A stretch of 64,000 nt of DNA, taken from contig CM043971.1 of assembly GCA_014529385.2 (NCBI GenBank), positions 96,250,382-96,314,381 of the forward strand. The letters are read 5' to 3'. The position numbers and the translations under genes were made by a program. The stretch is from Adiantum capillus-veneris. Lineage: Eukaryota; Streptophyta; Polypodiopsida; Polypodiales; Pteridaceae. Positions 35,553-46,600 of the stretch are shown here, in pieces. Below the pieces are notes generated by a model, which was not told the origin of the DNA, did no database searches, and saw only the letters and a list, made by a program, of their open reading frames with translations. Each line of letters begins with the position of its first letter. Positions within the stretch are counted from its first letter, which is position 1.

Positions 35553-35849
35553 TAACAGAGAATGGATATATGATCGGACCTACGTTTCCCTACAATAGAA
35601 GCTAGGAAGGAATTCCTAAAGAAGAGACCAACACTCAAGAAAATTTGGATATTTTTGTGTGATGGCCTCGCTCTAACACATTTAGCACACATGCAAGCGC
35701 TGATGCCAAAGATCAAGGGGGCAAGGGAGACAGGAAAATTTGTTTCCTATAGGGGTGGGAGAGTAGTGGTGTTGGAAAAACGCATTGCATGATGGTGCAA
35801 GACCTATGGGACCAACATTAAAATGGCAGCATGGTCCCACTATTAACAA

Positions 35850-36270
35850 TAGGTCACACTATTGTTATATGTTGATGATATTGTGTTGATGCTTCATACA
35901 CATTTGCCCAGGATAGTGGACTATCTGTTAACCTAGGGAAAACCAAGGTTATGGTGTTTAACACCACACCACATTGGGTTAGGAGGCTAGCACCCACTTT
36001 TACATATGGCCAAGGGACGGTGGAGTATACAGATGCATACACCTATCTTGGGGTAGTTTTCAATGGACCAATGCTTTCATTAAGGAGAACTAGATTGATG
36101 AGAGCTTATGTAGCCTTGGGAGGATCGGAGAAAATGTGTTCATAGGTTTAGTTTTAGGAACTTTAAACAAATCCGTGGATTTTTGACACTCTAATGGCTT
36201 CAACTATGCTTTATGGGGCCGGATTCTGCATGTTGGCTCTGTTCTTCAATGGCTTGACACATCAGCAGTT
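35850..36270 (+). pseudogene. LINE (non-LTR) reverse transcriptase fragment
   Basis: The RT active-site block LLYVDDIVLM is followed, after a frame change, by FAQDSGLSVNLGKTKVMVFN and the YGQGTVEY..YTYLGVVFNGP block, all typical of plant LINE RT palm and thumb. A decayed stretch after 36120 resembles the following FRNFKQIRGFL..LYGAEFW-type region. Endonuclease, the rest of RT and the poly-A tail are not seen. The fragment stops at 36270 where an LTR begins. Sequence between 35558 and 35850 may also belong to it but could not be placed. Confidence 0.8.
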
Positions 36271-36625
36271 TGTGACATCCCCCCTTCTTGAAAGAAAGTA
36301 ATCATCCACGATTATAGCATATCTGCAAAACAACTCAAGTTAGCTCAAAATTTTTGAGGGTCATTCCGAGGGACAATCATTTTTCCCATTCAAGATTGGA
36401 GCTCTTGATATCCTATGTCGTTGGCTTCCCAAAAATAAATCTTATTCAATAAGGAGTCTCATTCCAAATTTGAGCTCTTCATATCTTGGGTTGTTGGCTT
36501 CCCAGAAAAATCTCATCCAATAAGGAGTATTCAGTGGTTGGCACATCACAATGCAACACAAATGCTCACATATGCATGTTACAAGACATAGAAACATAAA
36601 GTTCTCATAAAGTTGCCGATGAACA
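36271..36625 (-). repeat. LTR-like segment (355 bp) of an unidentified element
   Basis: On the minus strand a G-run purine tract (GGGGGGGGAG, 36626-36635) precedes TGTTCATCGG, and the segment ends CATGTCACA-like at 36271, giving TGT..ACA termini. It abuts the LINE relic on the left. Only some 240 bases of possible internal sequence lie to its right and no coding was recognised there. Confidence 0.45.
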
Positions 36626-36635
36626 CTCCCCCCCA

Positions 36636-37465
36636 CAAATAACCATCCAGGTCTGGGCCATGAGCTGTTCACTGACTCCCTCATCACTCCTCCGACATAA
36701 TTAAAAAAGGTCCAAGATATAGAGGCCTTTTACAACCAAATGCCCCCTAGATTGCTGTCTATCCTAGCTCGTCCATCAATCCTCATCGCATTAACTTGGC
36801 AGTTCTTGCCAGCTGTGATGCCCCCTCCACGCACTCTTCCCCTCCTGCAGAGAGGAGGCCATCAACATTAGCTTGGTAGCTAGGAATGTAGCAGAGCCAT
36901 TTGACTTTTCCTTTTGCATTTTCAACCTTTGCTTTTTATTTCCAAATGGACATCTCTCAAGATACTCGTTATTAAGTCCCTATCCAAGATCGTATAGATC
37001 TACTTACTCCTCTCTGAACGAGATTCCTCTTGATTCCCTTTCTTGCCTCTCAGAAATTTGTTACCCTTATAGAAGGAAGAATCGGATTCAAAACACCATT
37101 AAAACATCGACCTTTTGAATTGCTTCTGTAACCACTCGAGCGGGCACGTTGAATTGTTCTTACATTCAACCTATGCAAAAAAAATATCATCTCTATGCCC
37201 TTAGTCTCTGCATGTCCCCTACTCGTCTGCTCATCATCCTCAGCCTTCTCTGTGTACATCTTTCTTGTTTGCCCGTTTCTTGGCCGGTAGTTGCTCATGC
37301 TCCCGTACTCTACCTGCTACATCGTGCAACACTTGCCATTCCCCTTCACCTTTTTCTTGGTTGTTTTTGAATTTATCCGGACTGATACCCCTACTTGCTG
37401 GCTAGTTGGAGAATGCATGCCTATATAAGCCATCATCCTGAACGTCTTAGAAACCATTGGACTTT
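36636..37465. other. no recognisable gene
   Basis: Mixed sequence without a credible ORF. It may include decayed internal sequence of the element whose LTR lies at 36271-36625. Confidence 0.45.
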
Positions 37466-37585
37466 TGTTTTGCTTCTAGCTTTTCAAACTCTAAGGTTCA
37501 ATCAAATGGACATTTGATTGAACCTTTGTTTTGTTTCTAGCCTTTCAAACTCTAAGGTTCAATCAAATGGACATTTGAGTACACA
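37466..37585. repeat. tandem duplication, about 60-bp unit
   Basis: The block AAACTCTAAGGTTCAATCAA plus GGACATTTGA occurs twice in tandem. It also contains a short inverted repeat, GGTTCAATCAAA / TTTGATTGAACC. Confidence 0.9.
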
Positions 37586-37782
37586 GTGTTTTGAAGCTTG
37601 GTTTAGTTTTGCGGTGAAATAAATACAATTAGCCTTAGAGCGTTAGCAAGCTCAAGATATAACAAGTCATCTACAAAAGAGACGACTCTTTTGTGCTTTG
37701 CATGATCTTAAGTTGGATGGGATATGATATATATCCTAAAAGTATTGTGAAAAAAAAAAAGCAATGACTTGAGTGTGGGCCT

Positions 37783-38010
37783 TAGCTCTTGATTAAACAC
37801 AATACCCCTTTAGATCGCCAATATGTCAAGAGTGTCCCTTCTTCTTGATTAAACACAATACCCCTTTAGATCACCAATATGTCAAGAGTGTCCCTTCTTC
37901 GATGTGGATGATTCTTGATGTGGATGTGGATGTCAAGAGGGCCTTAGCTCTTTATTAAACACAATACCCCTTTAGATCACCAATTTGTCAAGAGTGTCCC
38001 TTCTTCTTTT
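37783..38010. repeat. three-copy minisatellite, about 60-bp core
   Basis: The core from TTAAACACAATACCCCTTTA to GTCAAGAGTGTCCCTTCTTC occurs three times, with GATGTGGAT-rich spacers between the second and third copies. Confidence 0.92.
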
Positions 38011-38307
38011 GATGTGGATGATTCTTCTTTCCGCATGTCCGCATGTCTTGTCCTACTTCTGATGGATTGTTTAAGAGAGACATTAGCGGGAGCTCACACA
38101 CTCTTTCGTCTCGACCTTATTTAGTATTTGAGAGGAGGCGTACTTTTTGGAGCCACACACATACCGTGTTATGTGGGCCATTGTGACTAATCAGACAATT
38201 GAAAGTTACGCCAAAATTTGAGGTGTTGGCATGCTTAGTACCACAAGAAGTTTTGGAAGTTGTTTTGGACAGATTCTCACAATAATTCCCTCATTTTGAC
38301 TTACCTC

Positions 38308-38462
38308 AACATCGTGAGCTTCTGTGAGGGAGGCATGGCATACCTAGCTAGGTACGATTGGGGGCTTGGGACTGCCGACCCGGTGGGGGGGCCGGTGGTC
38401 CCTTGCCCCCAATCGTACCTAGCTAGGTATGTGATGCCTCGCGAACAGAAGCTCATGATGTT
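38308..38462. repeat. foldback: 58-bp inverted repeat with a 39-bp loop
   Basis: The left arm (38308-38365) and right arm (38405-38462) are inverted copies with about 6 mismatches in 58 positions. The inner 26 bp of each arm pair perfectly (around TACCTAGCTAGGTACGATTG) and the mismatches cluster in the outer half. A transcript would form a long, slightly imperfect hairpin, like a plant microRNA precursor or a small MITE. No clear 2-bp target duplication marks it as a transposon. Confidence 0.9.
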
Positions 38463-38948
38463 ATCTATTGTATGAAAAACACTGAAAAAGGCTCCCTTTT
38501 ACTACATGAGAAAATTTCTAAATCTTCACAACTAGCATGCTTGAATTTTGACCTTGAAAATCAAGCATCACTCCTCATTTTTTTAAACGGAAAATTTCCA
38601 CTATTATTATATGGATGATCCTTGTCACCCGAAAGTATGGCCAAATTGTCTCACCTGAATTTTAGGCACATGTGTAACAAAGAAGAGCATGCTCCTTCTA
38701 AATGATTTTGTTGTGCAAGAAGAGGCTCTCAATAGAATTTTTGCACGTGAGAGAGAGAGAGAGAGAGAGTCTAGGAGTCGAAAAAGATGGGCCGGGTCAG
38801 TAACATTTGGGATAGGACGAGGCCCAAGTAGCGCATGGGTTTTGACTCACCGCCAACAACAGCGCCCTGCACGTAAGGTGCGGCACGTCGACATGAAAAG
38901 ATTGGCGGCGCAATAAATCTAATTGGGAGATAAGGGAGCGACGTCAAC

Positions 38949-38956
38949 TATAAAAT
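38949..38956 (+). promoter_or_regulatory. TATA-box candidate for the ORF at 39112
   Basis: TATAAAAT lies 156 bases before the ATG, in a TC-rich leader context usual for plant promoters. Confidence 0.4.
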
Positions 38957-39111
38957 GGCCTAATCCATGATCACACAATCAGTTTACTCGCAATCATTTC
39001 CTTCTTCTCTACTTATTACAAAGCCAATATTTAAGCCACATCTGTTCACAGCCAATCCGCCCTTGATCGATTCCTCAAAGGCACTTACTGTTTGAGAAGC
39101 TCAATCTTCAG

Positions 39112-39519
39112 ATGAAGAGGACGATTTCCGTTGTGCTACCCTGCTTCAATATTGGCGGAGAGGCAACCTGCAGAGAAGATGATACAGAATGCGAAACATC
39201 TATGGTGTCTTCGAGCTCTAGCAGCAGCGAGAATATGAGGAGGCCGATGTCCGTTTATGGCCTAGAGACAATCTTCGAAGAGTCTGAAATATTTCCCGGC
39301 AGCGGCAGCTTCCCTGAACCGGTTTGGTCGTGTTCATGTATAAGCACGGGACACCCAACGCAGAAATGTATTAGGGGCGGTCATGGCTGCAGTGCAAGCA
39401 GAGCTGCGCCGGTAGTGTTGTTGATGAGCATGGCGGAGTCGTACGTGCGCCTCATGAATGGGCTGGCCGCCAAGTGCAACCTGGCTGAGCTCGCTCCTGC
39501 GTTGGCCCCTGCTTTCTAG
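39112..39519 (+). CDS. hypothetical small protein (135 aa), possible host gene
   Basis: Open frame MKRTISVVLPCFNIGG... with no stop to 39519. The layout is a Ser-rich middle (SSSSSSSENMRR), an acidic segment GLETIFEESEIF, a Cys-rich part (WSCSCISTGHPTQKC) and an Ala/Leu-rich helix-like end with LLMSMAESYVRLMNGLA. I do not recognise the family. A TATA candidate, a TC-rich leader and balanced codon use favour a real gene over chance. A (GA)n array follows the stop at 39557. The segment coding GLETIFEESEIF recurs inverted at 39962-39999. It is not part of any element seen here. Confidence 0.5.
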   Translation: MKRTISVVLPCFNIGGEATCREDDTECETSMVSSSSSSSENMRRPMSVYGLETIFEESEIFPGSGSFPEPVWSCSCISTGHPTQKCIRGGHGCSASRAAPVVLLMSMAESYVRLMNGLAAKCNLAELAPALAPAF

Positions 39520-39554
39520 CGAGGACAACTATGTAAATTAATGTAATACAAAGC

Positions 39555-39556
<2 letters not shown>

Positions 39557-39605
<49 letters not shown>
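39557..39605. repeat. (GA)n microsatellite
   Basis: About 24 uninterrupted GA units just after the ORF stop at 39519. Confidence 0.95.
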
Positions 39606-39610
<5 letters not shown>

Positions 39611-39682
39611 AAATGCTGTGGGCAATGTAAACGCTGTTGAGCTATGCATTTTATGATATACATTTGTCAAACAAAACGTAAT

Positions 39683-39931
39683 TTATGATATTGTAGTAAT
39701 ATCAGACTTTGATTTCTTCCGTCCAAAACACAATCTCCTCATTTCTTGCACCCAATTGTGGATGGTGTCCAGAGAGTTGTTGTCACTCAGCATGCTCTGC
39801 AGGTTGCCGGTACTTCTTGTGTACAAGTCAAGGGAGTCTCTCAGGACGGCCACCCTCTGTCGGTAAATCCGCATTTGCTCGAGCTTTAAGTTGGCGTCCT
39901 GCACAGAGCACCCGGCATACAAAGATTTCAC
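39683..39931 (-). CDS. hypothetical ORF (82 aa), possibly the 3' part of an inverted paralogue
   Basis: Minus-strand frame MKSLYAGCSVQDANLKLEQM..., rich in helix-forming residues (QMRIYRQRVAVLRDSLDLY, NNSLDTIHNWVQEMRRL) and ending with a basic patch GRKKSKSD. No family recognised. Just upstream on the same strand (39962-39999) is an exact inverted copy of the plus-strand gene segment that encodes GLETIFEESEIF, so this may be the end of a related gene in opposite orientation. A frame change lies between the two. It may be a pseudogene. Confidence 0.4.
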   Translation of the reverse strand: MKSLYAGCSVQDANLKLEQMRIYRQRVAVLRDSLDLYTRSTGNLQSMLSDNNSLDTIHNWVQEMRRLCFGRKKSKSDITTIS

Positions 39932-40224
39932 AGTGAGGGGTTTAAAGTTAGGAACAAAGATGAAATATTTCAGACTCTTCGAAGATTGTCTCTAGGCCAC
40001 TTGGTAGCACCTCATTGGAGGGAGATAATTAAAGGTAAAAATTGCTACTATAGAGTCATGGTAAGCGAGAGCTGCTCTTTGTGCACGATGAAGGGAAAAG
40101 ACGACTTTTGTGCAGGAAAGGGGGTTTTCATGCATACAGGAGTTTCTTTTACCGTAGAGGAGGGGTTGCTGTTGGTAATGGAGATGGCACAATTCATGGA
40201 TCTCTTGGAGTGGATCTTTGACCG

Positions 40225-40923
40225 ATTGCAAGTTACTTAGAGCCAAATCTAGTCCATTTCGTGTCATTGCTTGTTGAGTGTGCTCCATCCGTGCATAAGC
40301 TCTGGATGCCTGAGCTCCCTGGGGCTCTCAGATTTGCTGAGGGGCTCTTCAATGAAGATTCCATGCAAAGCTAAAAAACATAAGCGATATTTTAATGGCC
40401 ACAATGTTGTATAGGAGGGGGATGCTGATGATAATGCAACATCATCGTGGTGCCAAATAAGGCTATCAGGCACATTAGAAAGTGGGTTGTATCTGTTCTC
40501 AGTGGCAATGATTGTGACAACGACAATGGTGCCGGACTTATGTTAAATAGGAGGGGGATACTAATGATAATGCAGCATCATGCGTGGTGCCAAATAAAGC
40601 TATTAGGCACATTAGAAAGTGGGTTGCACCTGTTCTTAGTGGCAATGATTGCGACAACGACAATAGTCCTTGACTTGTCATGAATAAACTGAGGTCAGAG
40701 CGCACAAGAAAGTGGCAAGAGGACGATGAGGAAGCTGATCGGAAAGTGGAAAGGGAAGAAGAACAAAGGGAAAAGGAGGTGTCTGAGAGCCAACTCTGGT
40801 CCATTTCTTGCTGTCCCTTGTTGAGGGTGCTTCATCCGTGCATGAGCTCTAGATGCACGAGCTCCCTGTGGCTCTCAGATTTGCTAAGAAGCTCGTCATG
40901 AAGGTCCCCTACAAATCTCAAAA
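40225..40923 (+). pseudogene. DEAH-box splicing helicase relic, N-terminal part
   Basis: Decayed reading that follows the order of the N-terminus of PRP2/ESP3-type helicases. First comes an ELPGALRFAEGLFNED block (40305-40350). A twice-repeated VSVLSGNDCDNDN stretch follows (40490 and 40630), then a charged helix NKLRSERTRKWQEDDEEADRK...EEEQREKEV (40682-40785). The first block then recurs as ELPVALRFAKKLVMKVPYKSQ (40858-40920). Two internal duplications (about 110 bp and 125 bp) and stops show it is dead. The assignment leans on the much clearer helicase core at 45015-45965. On its own this part would be uncertain. Confidence 0.6.
40411..40895. repeat. two direct duplications inside the helicase relic
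   Basis: Blocks starting AGGAGGGGGAT at 40416 and 40550 (about 125 bp each) are duplicated. The block AGAGCCAA.TCT.GTCCATTTC at 40239 recurs at 40788 (about 110 bp). Both are diverged. Confidence 0.85.
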
Positions 40924-41381
40924 TGCTACAAACGGATGGCGCGATGGCCCTGTAAAATCCCCAAAGAACGTGCTCCAAAAATTAAAACCACAAATCACAT
41001 ACCTGACGTATTGCATGAACACATCATCCCACATTATACGTGATAAGAGAGAGATAGAGAGTGAGATAAAGGGAGAGAAGAGAGGAGAGAAGAATAACAT
41101 AGACGCTAGGTGCAATCTCCCCCCGTGCCAGAGTGAGCTGTCCCTCTTGCACTTATTTTATTTATAGAAAAGTTCATGCTCAAAAAATGAGTTACATGCT
41201 AGAGAAGAGAGGCGAGAAGAATAACACAGACGCTAGGTGCAATCTCCCCCCCCGTGCAAGAGTGAGCATGTCCCTCTTGCACTTATTTTATTTATAGAAA
41301 AGTTCATGCTCAAAAAATGAGTTACACCAGTTCACACTTGGGCATAAAATAGTCATGGCTCCTAAAGAGCTCAACATAACA
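40924..41381 (-). repeat. family C 3' LTR with an internal 126-bp duplication
   Basis: Aligns with 44681-45012. The 126-bp excess equals a tandem duplication of the block from AGAAGAGAGG to GAGTTACA (41077 and 41203). Confidence 0.85.
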
Positions 41382-41412
41382 ATAAATAGCTGTCTACATC
41401 TCAACTTATAAA

Positions 41413-43569
41413 TTAACCATAAAATACTAAGGATTGCCACAAAATCCAATGGTGCAGGTCTTCGTTTCTTGTTGGCTTGTGTAGTGTATCTTTGATGTGC
41501 TTGTCTAACGCAAGCTTTGGTTTCTTGTAAAATGTGTGTGTGTGGTCTCTTGCTAAAGTATCAATCGCAGGAACATCAGCGCTAATAGTGGAGACATGGA
41601 CAAGGAGTTTCTTCCCATAGACAATTTCAAAGGGTGCACGGTTTGTGGAGGCGTGAGAGGTGTTATTGTAAGCAAATTGAAGCATAGGGAGGTGTTGGTC
41701 CCAGTCTGCAGTATTTTCAATGGTATAAGATCTAAGGAGGTCCATAAGGGTGTTGTTTGTGGCTTCTGTTTGACCATTACTTTCAGGGTGAAATGCAGAT
41801 GTGAAATTCATTGTAGAGTCTAAGTTTTTGGCTAGGGCGACCAAAAGTGATTGCAGAAGCGGCTATCTCGATAAAAAAGAATGATCTCGGGGAAGCCATG
41901 ACAGGGAAAGATGGTTTTGAGGAAAAGGTTTTTAGCCAGTGGTGCGGACAATGTCTTTTTGCACGGTACAAAGTACACTTGTTTGCTAAAACAGTCAACT
42001 ATGGTTCATATCATATCATTGTGTGAGGATGTGGTGGGAAATCCTGTGATAAAATCCATGGAGATATGTTCCCAAGGGCCAGCATATTTCAGGCCAAAAT
42101 AAATGATCGTGACATGCATTTATTTTGGCCTAAAATGAAGCATGGAGATATCCCTGAAGCATTTATTTTGGCCTGAAATGAAGCATGGAGATATCTATGG
42201 AGATATGTTCTCCATGCTTCATTTCAGGTCTAAATAAATGATCTTGACATGTAGTGAGTGTGGATTGAATTCCTCGGTGACCCATATATGGTGGTGCATG
42301 CAGTTCAGTCATTGCTAGTTCCTTAAAGGGTGTTGTGATGCATAGCTTTTGCTAAAAATAAAGATAACCATTTGCAAAGGTGTAGTGTTCAAAGGGAAGA
42401 CCATTATTGTGATGTATTTCAAACCAAGCACGTGAAAAATGAGGATCTTGAGCATATGTGGATAGAATGAAATGATTGCAGATTAGTCATAGAAATTTGA
42501 TTGAAATAAATATATTGGATTTTATCGAAGACACATGAACGAGTAACAGAAAGAAAATTCACTTCAAGTTTTGTACTTAATGTGTCTGCTACTACATTCT
42601 CTTTACTGGTTGGTATTGTATCATGGGATGGAAATTCTGAATGAAACGACCCATTTGATATGACGGTCAAAAGTGGATTGAGTAAGTAGGTGTTTAATGG
42701 CCTATTGGTCGGTCTTGATTAGAACTTCAGAGCCTATAAGATAGTGTTTCCAAATGTCTAGAGCATGGACCACTGCTAGCAGTTCTTTATTGTATGTGTT
42801 GTATTTGGTTACAGATGGTCTGAGTTTTCCACTTTCAAAGGCAAGTGAATGATCATTTGGCATTAAAACTACACCTATACTTGAGCCACTGGTGCCTGTA
42901 ACAACTACAAAGAAGGGTCGTGTGAAATCAGGCAATTGTAGGACGGGGGTATGTGTGAGGAGGTGTTTGAGGGTGTCAAATGGTTTTTTATGTTTGTGAC
43001 CCCAATAGTGATGCAATTTTGATTTTTTTTTATAAAAGTCTGCTAAGCCTAGAAAGGATTTGATATCATGCACAGATTTGGGGGTAGGCCATGTTTTAAT
43101 AGTGTCAATCTTTTGAGGATCAGCGGATATGCCTGTTTCAGAGACTATGAAAATATTGTTAGGATGCATACTGGTCTGATTGTATCTTGAGTTTAGGTCA
43201 ACTTTGCTAAACATTTTGGCTCCTCCTAGGCGATCTAGGGGGTCGTCTATACGTGGAATGGGATAACAATTTTTGATAGTGACCTTGTTTAATGCACGGT
43301 AGTTTATGCACATGCAAAAAAATGATGTTTTTCTTGACTAGAAGAACTGGGGCACCAAAAGGGGATGCACTAGTAGGGCGTATGAGGCCTTTGTCTAGTA
43401 GTTCGATGATTTGTTTTTGGATTTCTTGCTGGTGCAAGGGACAATGTCTATATGGTGCTCTATGTGGAGGTTGTGAGCCTAGAAAAATTTCAATTTCATG
43501 ATCTAATTCACCTCCACATGGTGGGAGGGAAGGGGGGTAATCAACCACAAAGCTCTCATGTACGGGCAA
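41413..43569 (-). pseudogene. family C pol relic lacking the RT catalytic core
   Basis: Minus-strand pieces: pre-RT linker and RT start (43207-43569: QKQIIELLDKGLIRPT, SPFGAPVLLVKK), then INYRALNKVTIKNCYPIPRID and SKVDLNSRYNQ (43200-43313). The reading then jumps to ISADPQKIDTIKTWPTPKS, so the RT middle with the YxDD site is deleted near 43140-43160. RNase H follows (GVVLMPNDHSLAFESGK; 42702-43000). Integrase is represented by MDFITG-like sequence at 42040-42070 and the later block HPESNGQTEATNN (41790). The tail is near 41413. It is closer to the general plant chromovirus pattern than to families A or B. Confidence 0.88.
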
Positions 43570-43791
43570 TAAGCAGGGTGCGATTAATGAAGAGCGTAGC
43601 TATTGCTGATGGCAATCAAGAGAGATGGAGTCCGTGAAGATTCAAGGTGAATGTTTTGCAAGTGTAGTGAGTGTGTGTGTGTGTGTACAAATGCTTAAGT
43701 CATCATAATTTGAGTGTGTGTATGCACAATTACTTCACCATCTTAATGTGTGTGCAGCTTCATCAATATCCATCTTTGTAGATAGTTGTGC

Positions 43792-43921
<130 letters not shown>

Positions 43922-44072
43922 GATTGGCAAGTTGCATGCAGCACAAGCACTATGTGTGGACGTTTTGCCCAACGAAAAATGTGCATCCAACGCTCGTTAT
44001 TGGATAGCCGATTAAAAAAGATAGTCGCAATTCGTGGTTGGGAAGGGAAGGCACTGTATGGTGGCTGAAAAC

Positions 44073-44176
<104 letters not shown>

Positions 44177-44667
44177 CGACAGCAAAACTGCATGAGGCAC
44201 AACCCAATCTTGCTAGAAGTGAGAGGGAATCGTCCAGAGTAGAAGCATGTTCAAAATGGCTTGTGTTTGTGTAGTTAGATCTCCTGAGGGATGTATGGCG
44301 GAATGGTCAGATGCACTGCTCTCGTTTCTCAGTTTGACAGTGCCAACAACGCAGCAGCACACCGTTTACTTTATTCCATGGTTTTGTTTGGGGTGATTTC
44401 CTGTGGGTGGTAGGCTCCTCGCTGCGGTCTTGTGATGCAAACTTTTTCTCCACTTTCTTCATGTTTTGCTAATCTAGGCTAAATTTCACGATCTCACCTC
44501 ATCTGTAAATGGTTCATGCCACAGTGTATTACACAAATTGACACCAATTAATAAAAGTAAAATAAATAATGAAAACAACTTAGCTCCAACCGCTATTATC
44601 CCTTTCCTCCATGATAAACCCATGATGATCTTCGTAGAATTTGTGGTTTTTGAGAGTGTTGCCCCAT

Positions 44668-44679
44668 GCTCTGATACCA
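44668..44679 (-). promoter_or_regulatory. primer-binding site of family C
   Basis: Minus-strand TGGTATCAGAGC one base beyond the LTR end, initiator Met tRNA type. Confidence 0.9.
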
Positions 44680-44680
44680 C

Positions 44681-45012
44681 TGCTAAAAACAAATGGCGCG
44701 ATGGCCTTGCAAAATCCCCAAAGAACGTGCTCCAAACAATAAAACCAGCCACAAATCACATACCTAATGTATTGCACAAACACATGATCGATGTTGTATG
44801 TGATAAGAGAGAGGCAGAGAGTGAGATAAAGCGAGAGAAGAGAGGAGAGAAGAATAACAAAGACACTGGGTGCACTCTCCCCCCGTGCAAGAGCGAGCAT
44901 GTCCCTCTTGCACGTATTTTATTTATATACAATTTCATGCTCAAAAAATGAGTTACATCAGTTCGCACTTGGGCATAAAATAGTCATGGCTCGTAAATAG
45001 CTCAATATAACA
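44681..45012 (-). repeat. family C 5' LTR (332 bp)
   Basis: Plus-strand edges TGCTAAAAAC and CAATATAACA. Matches the 3' LTR except for the latter's 126-bp duplication. Confidence 0.85.
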
Positions 45013-45014
45013 AG

Positions 45015-45965
45015 CTTACTTAGCTTAGGGATCAGGTTGAAGGTGAGCAATATCTTTGCAAAGCACTGAAAAGGAGATGGAGAAATATAGGTATAAATAA
45101 AAGGTTCTTCAACTAATCAATTAGGGAACCCACGTTGTGGAAAGTGTTAAAGACTGTAGGATGCCTAAATCCTATGATAGGGAGAATGGGGTTTAGCAGG
45201 GCTGGCAAAGGTGGAGGAATATATGCATAGAGAAAAGGTTCTTGAGCTAGTCAATCACGTAACCCAGGAAGTGAAAAGTGTTAAAGAGTACATGATGCTT
45301 GAAGCCTACAACAAGGAGAATGGGATTTAGTAGTGCAGATGGTTTGTGGTGCCTTTGGAGCGATACAAAGAGAATGGTGTGAGTGAGAAAATTTTTGTCG
45401 AGTAGAAAAATGAGTATGAGAATGTCATTGAAGACCAGATTGATTTCATCAAAGCTGAGTTATTGCAGGGACATGGGTACAAGGATGTGGAACCATAGCA
45501 ACAAGATGCAAGGTCATCCATGTTACAACTGTAGGACTGCCAAAGATGCTCCCGATCTTCCCATATTGAGAGGACTTATTAAATGCCATCAATAATCATT
45601 AGTCCTTGTCATCATGGGAGAGATGAATCCAGACAAGACAACTCAAATCCCACAATACCTTAATGAGGTAGGGTATACCAAGGGTGGGAAGAAGATAGGG
45701 TGCACATAGCCTCAGGAGAGTGGTGGCCATGAATGTAGCTAGCTGCATGTGTAGAACACAAGATGGGGTGAAGCTTGGCCATGAGGTGGGGTACTCAATT
45801 TGGCTTGAGGATTATACTTTTGATTGAATGGTCCTCAAATAAATCACTGATGAAATGCTTCTTTGTGAGTTCTTGAGCAAGGCTGACTTTGCAAGCTACA
45901 AAGTCATAATGGTGGACGAGGGGCACAAAGCACTGTCTCAATGGATGTCTTGTTTTTATTGAAAA
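45015..45965 (+). pseudogene. DEAH-box pre-mRNA splicing helicase relic (PRP2/ESP3 type), core part
   Basis: Family members use ATP to remodel the spliceosome. The order of motifs is unmistakable: LRDQVEGEQYL (45020); TEKEMEKYRYK (45066); a tandemly duplicated VESVKDCRMPKSYDRENGV / VKSVKEYMMLEAYNKENGI block (45140, 45275); PLERYKENG (45350); IEDQIDFIKAEL (45428). The degraded Walker A region reads [18 protein letters not shown] (normally GETGSGKTTQ) near 45608. Then come [30 protein letters not shown] (45760) and ITDEMLLCEFLSKADFASYK. Motif II reads MVDEGHK where DEAH is expected. Stops and frameshifts are many and both ATPase motifs are lost. No intron is seen, so a processed (retrotransposed) copy is likely. 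It ends at about 45965. Confidence 0.9.
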
Positions 45966-46600
45966 AAAATAAACTCATCATGGTCCCAAGAGACCTTCAA
46001 GATCTTTCCCCCTTAAGATGAATTAAATATTTAAACAAGCAATGCAAAGATCTTTCCCACAACGTAGAAGGTGTGGAGATGGGTATGAGCTGCTGATAGC
46101 TGTAGTGAGCATGCAGTTGAGGACTCTGCAGGTTGCAAGAACCAAAGGGTATGATTTGAAAGGTGGGAAAGAGAGGATGTGGGTGCAAATGAAAGGGGGG
46201 AGAGGTGATGACAGTTTTGGTGAACATGGTGATTTGTGGCATGCAATATCAAATATTGTTGTATTGTATCATCAGCCACTGAAAACCTTTTTTATTTTTT
46301 ATAACCAAAGCACGCCCATTGTTTGAGGACAGATCAAATGGGAGCCCAACTGGTCGGACACGTAGCTCGGAGCTAATGATTTGGTAATCCATTTTCAATT
46401 TTGAAACTTGCATTGTGTTCCTCTCTCTTTGCTCTAAATCAAGTTTTGTTGAGGTTCATGATTACGTGTCTGTGAGCTGTAAATGCAGATTTGAGTGCTC
46501 AAATCATTGTTTTTAGTCGTTTTGACTATAGGAGAGTGTTGCTAGACCATAGGGCGACCTTTCTGGATAGTTCTGTTGTAGTTTTTAGAAACTTTTTCAT
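45966..46600. other. no recognisable gene
   Basis: Mixed sequence between the helicase relic and a protease-like relic. No element ends or convincing ORF. Confidence 0.5.

Larger units (their letters stand above)
39258..39999. repeat. 38-bp perfect inverted repeat (39258-39295 and 39962-39999)
   Basis: The 38 bases at 39258 (TGGCCTAGAGACAATCTTCG...) are exactly complementary to 39962-39999. Weaker similarity continues outward over the ATGAGG side. Confidence 0.92.
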
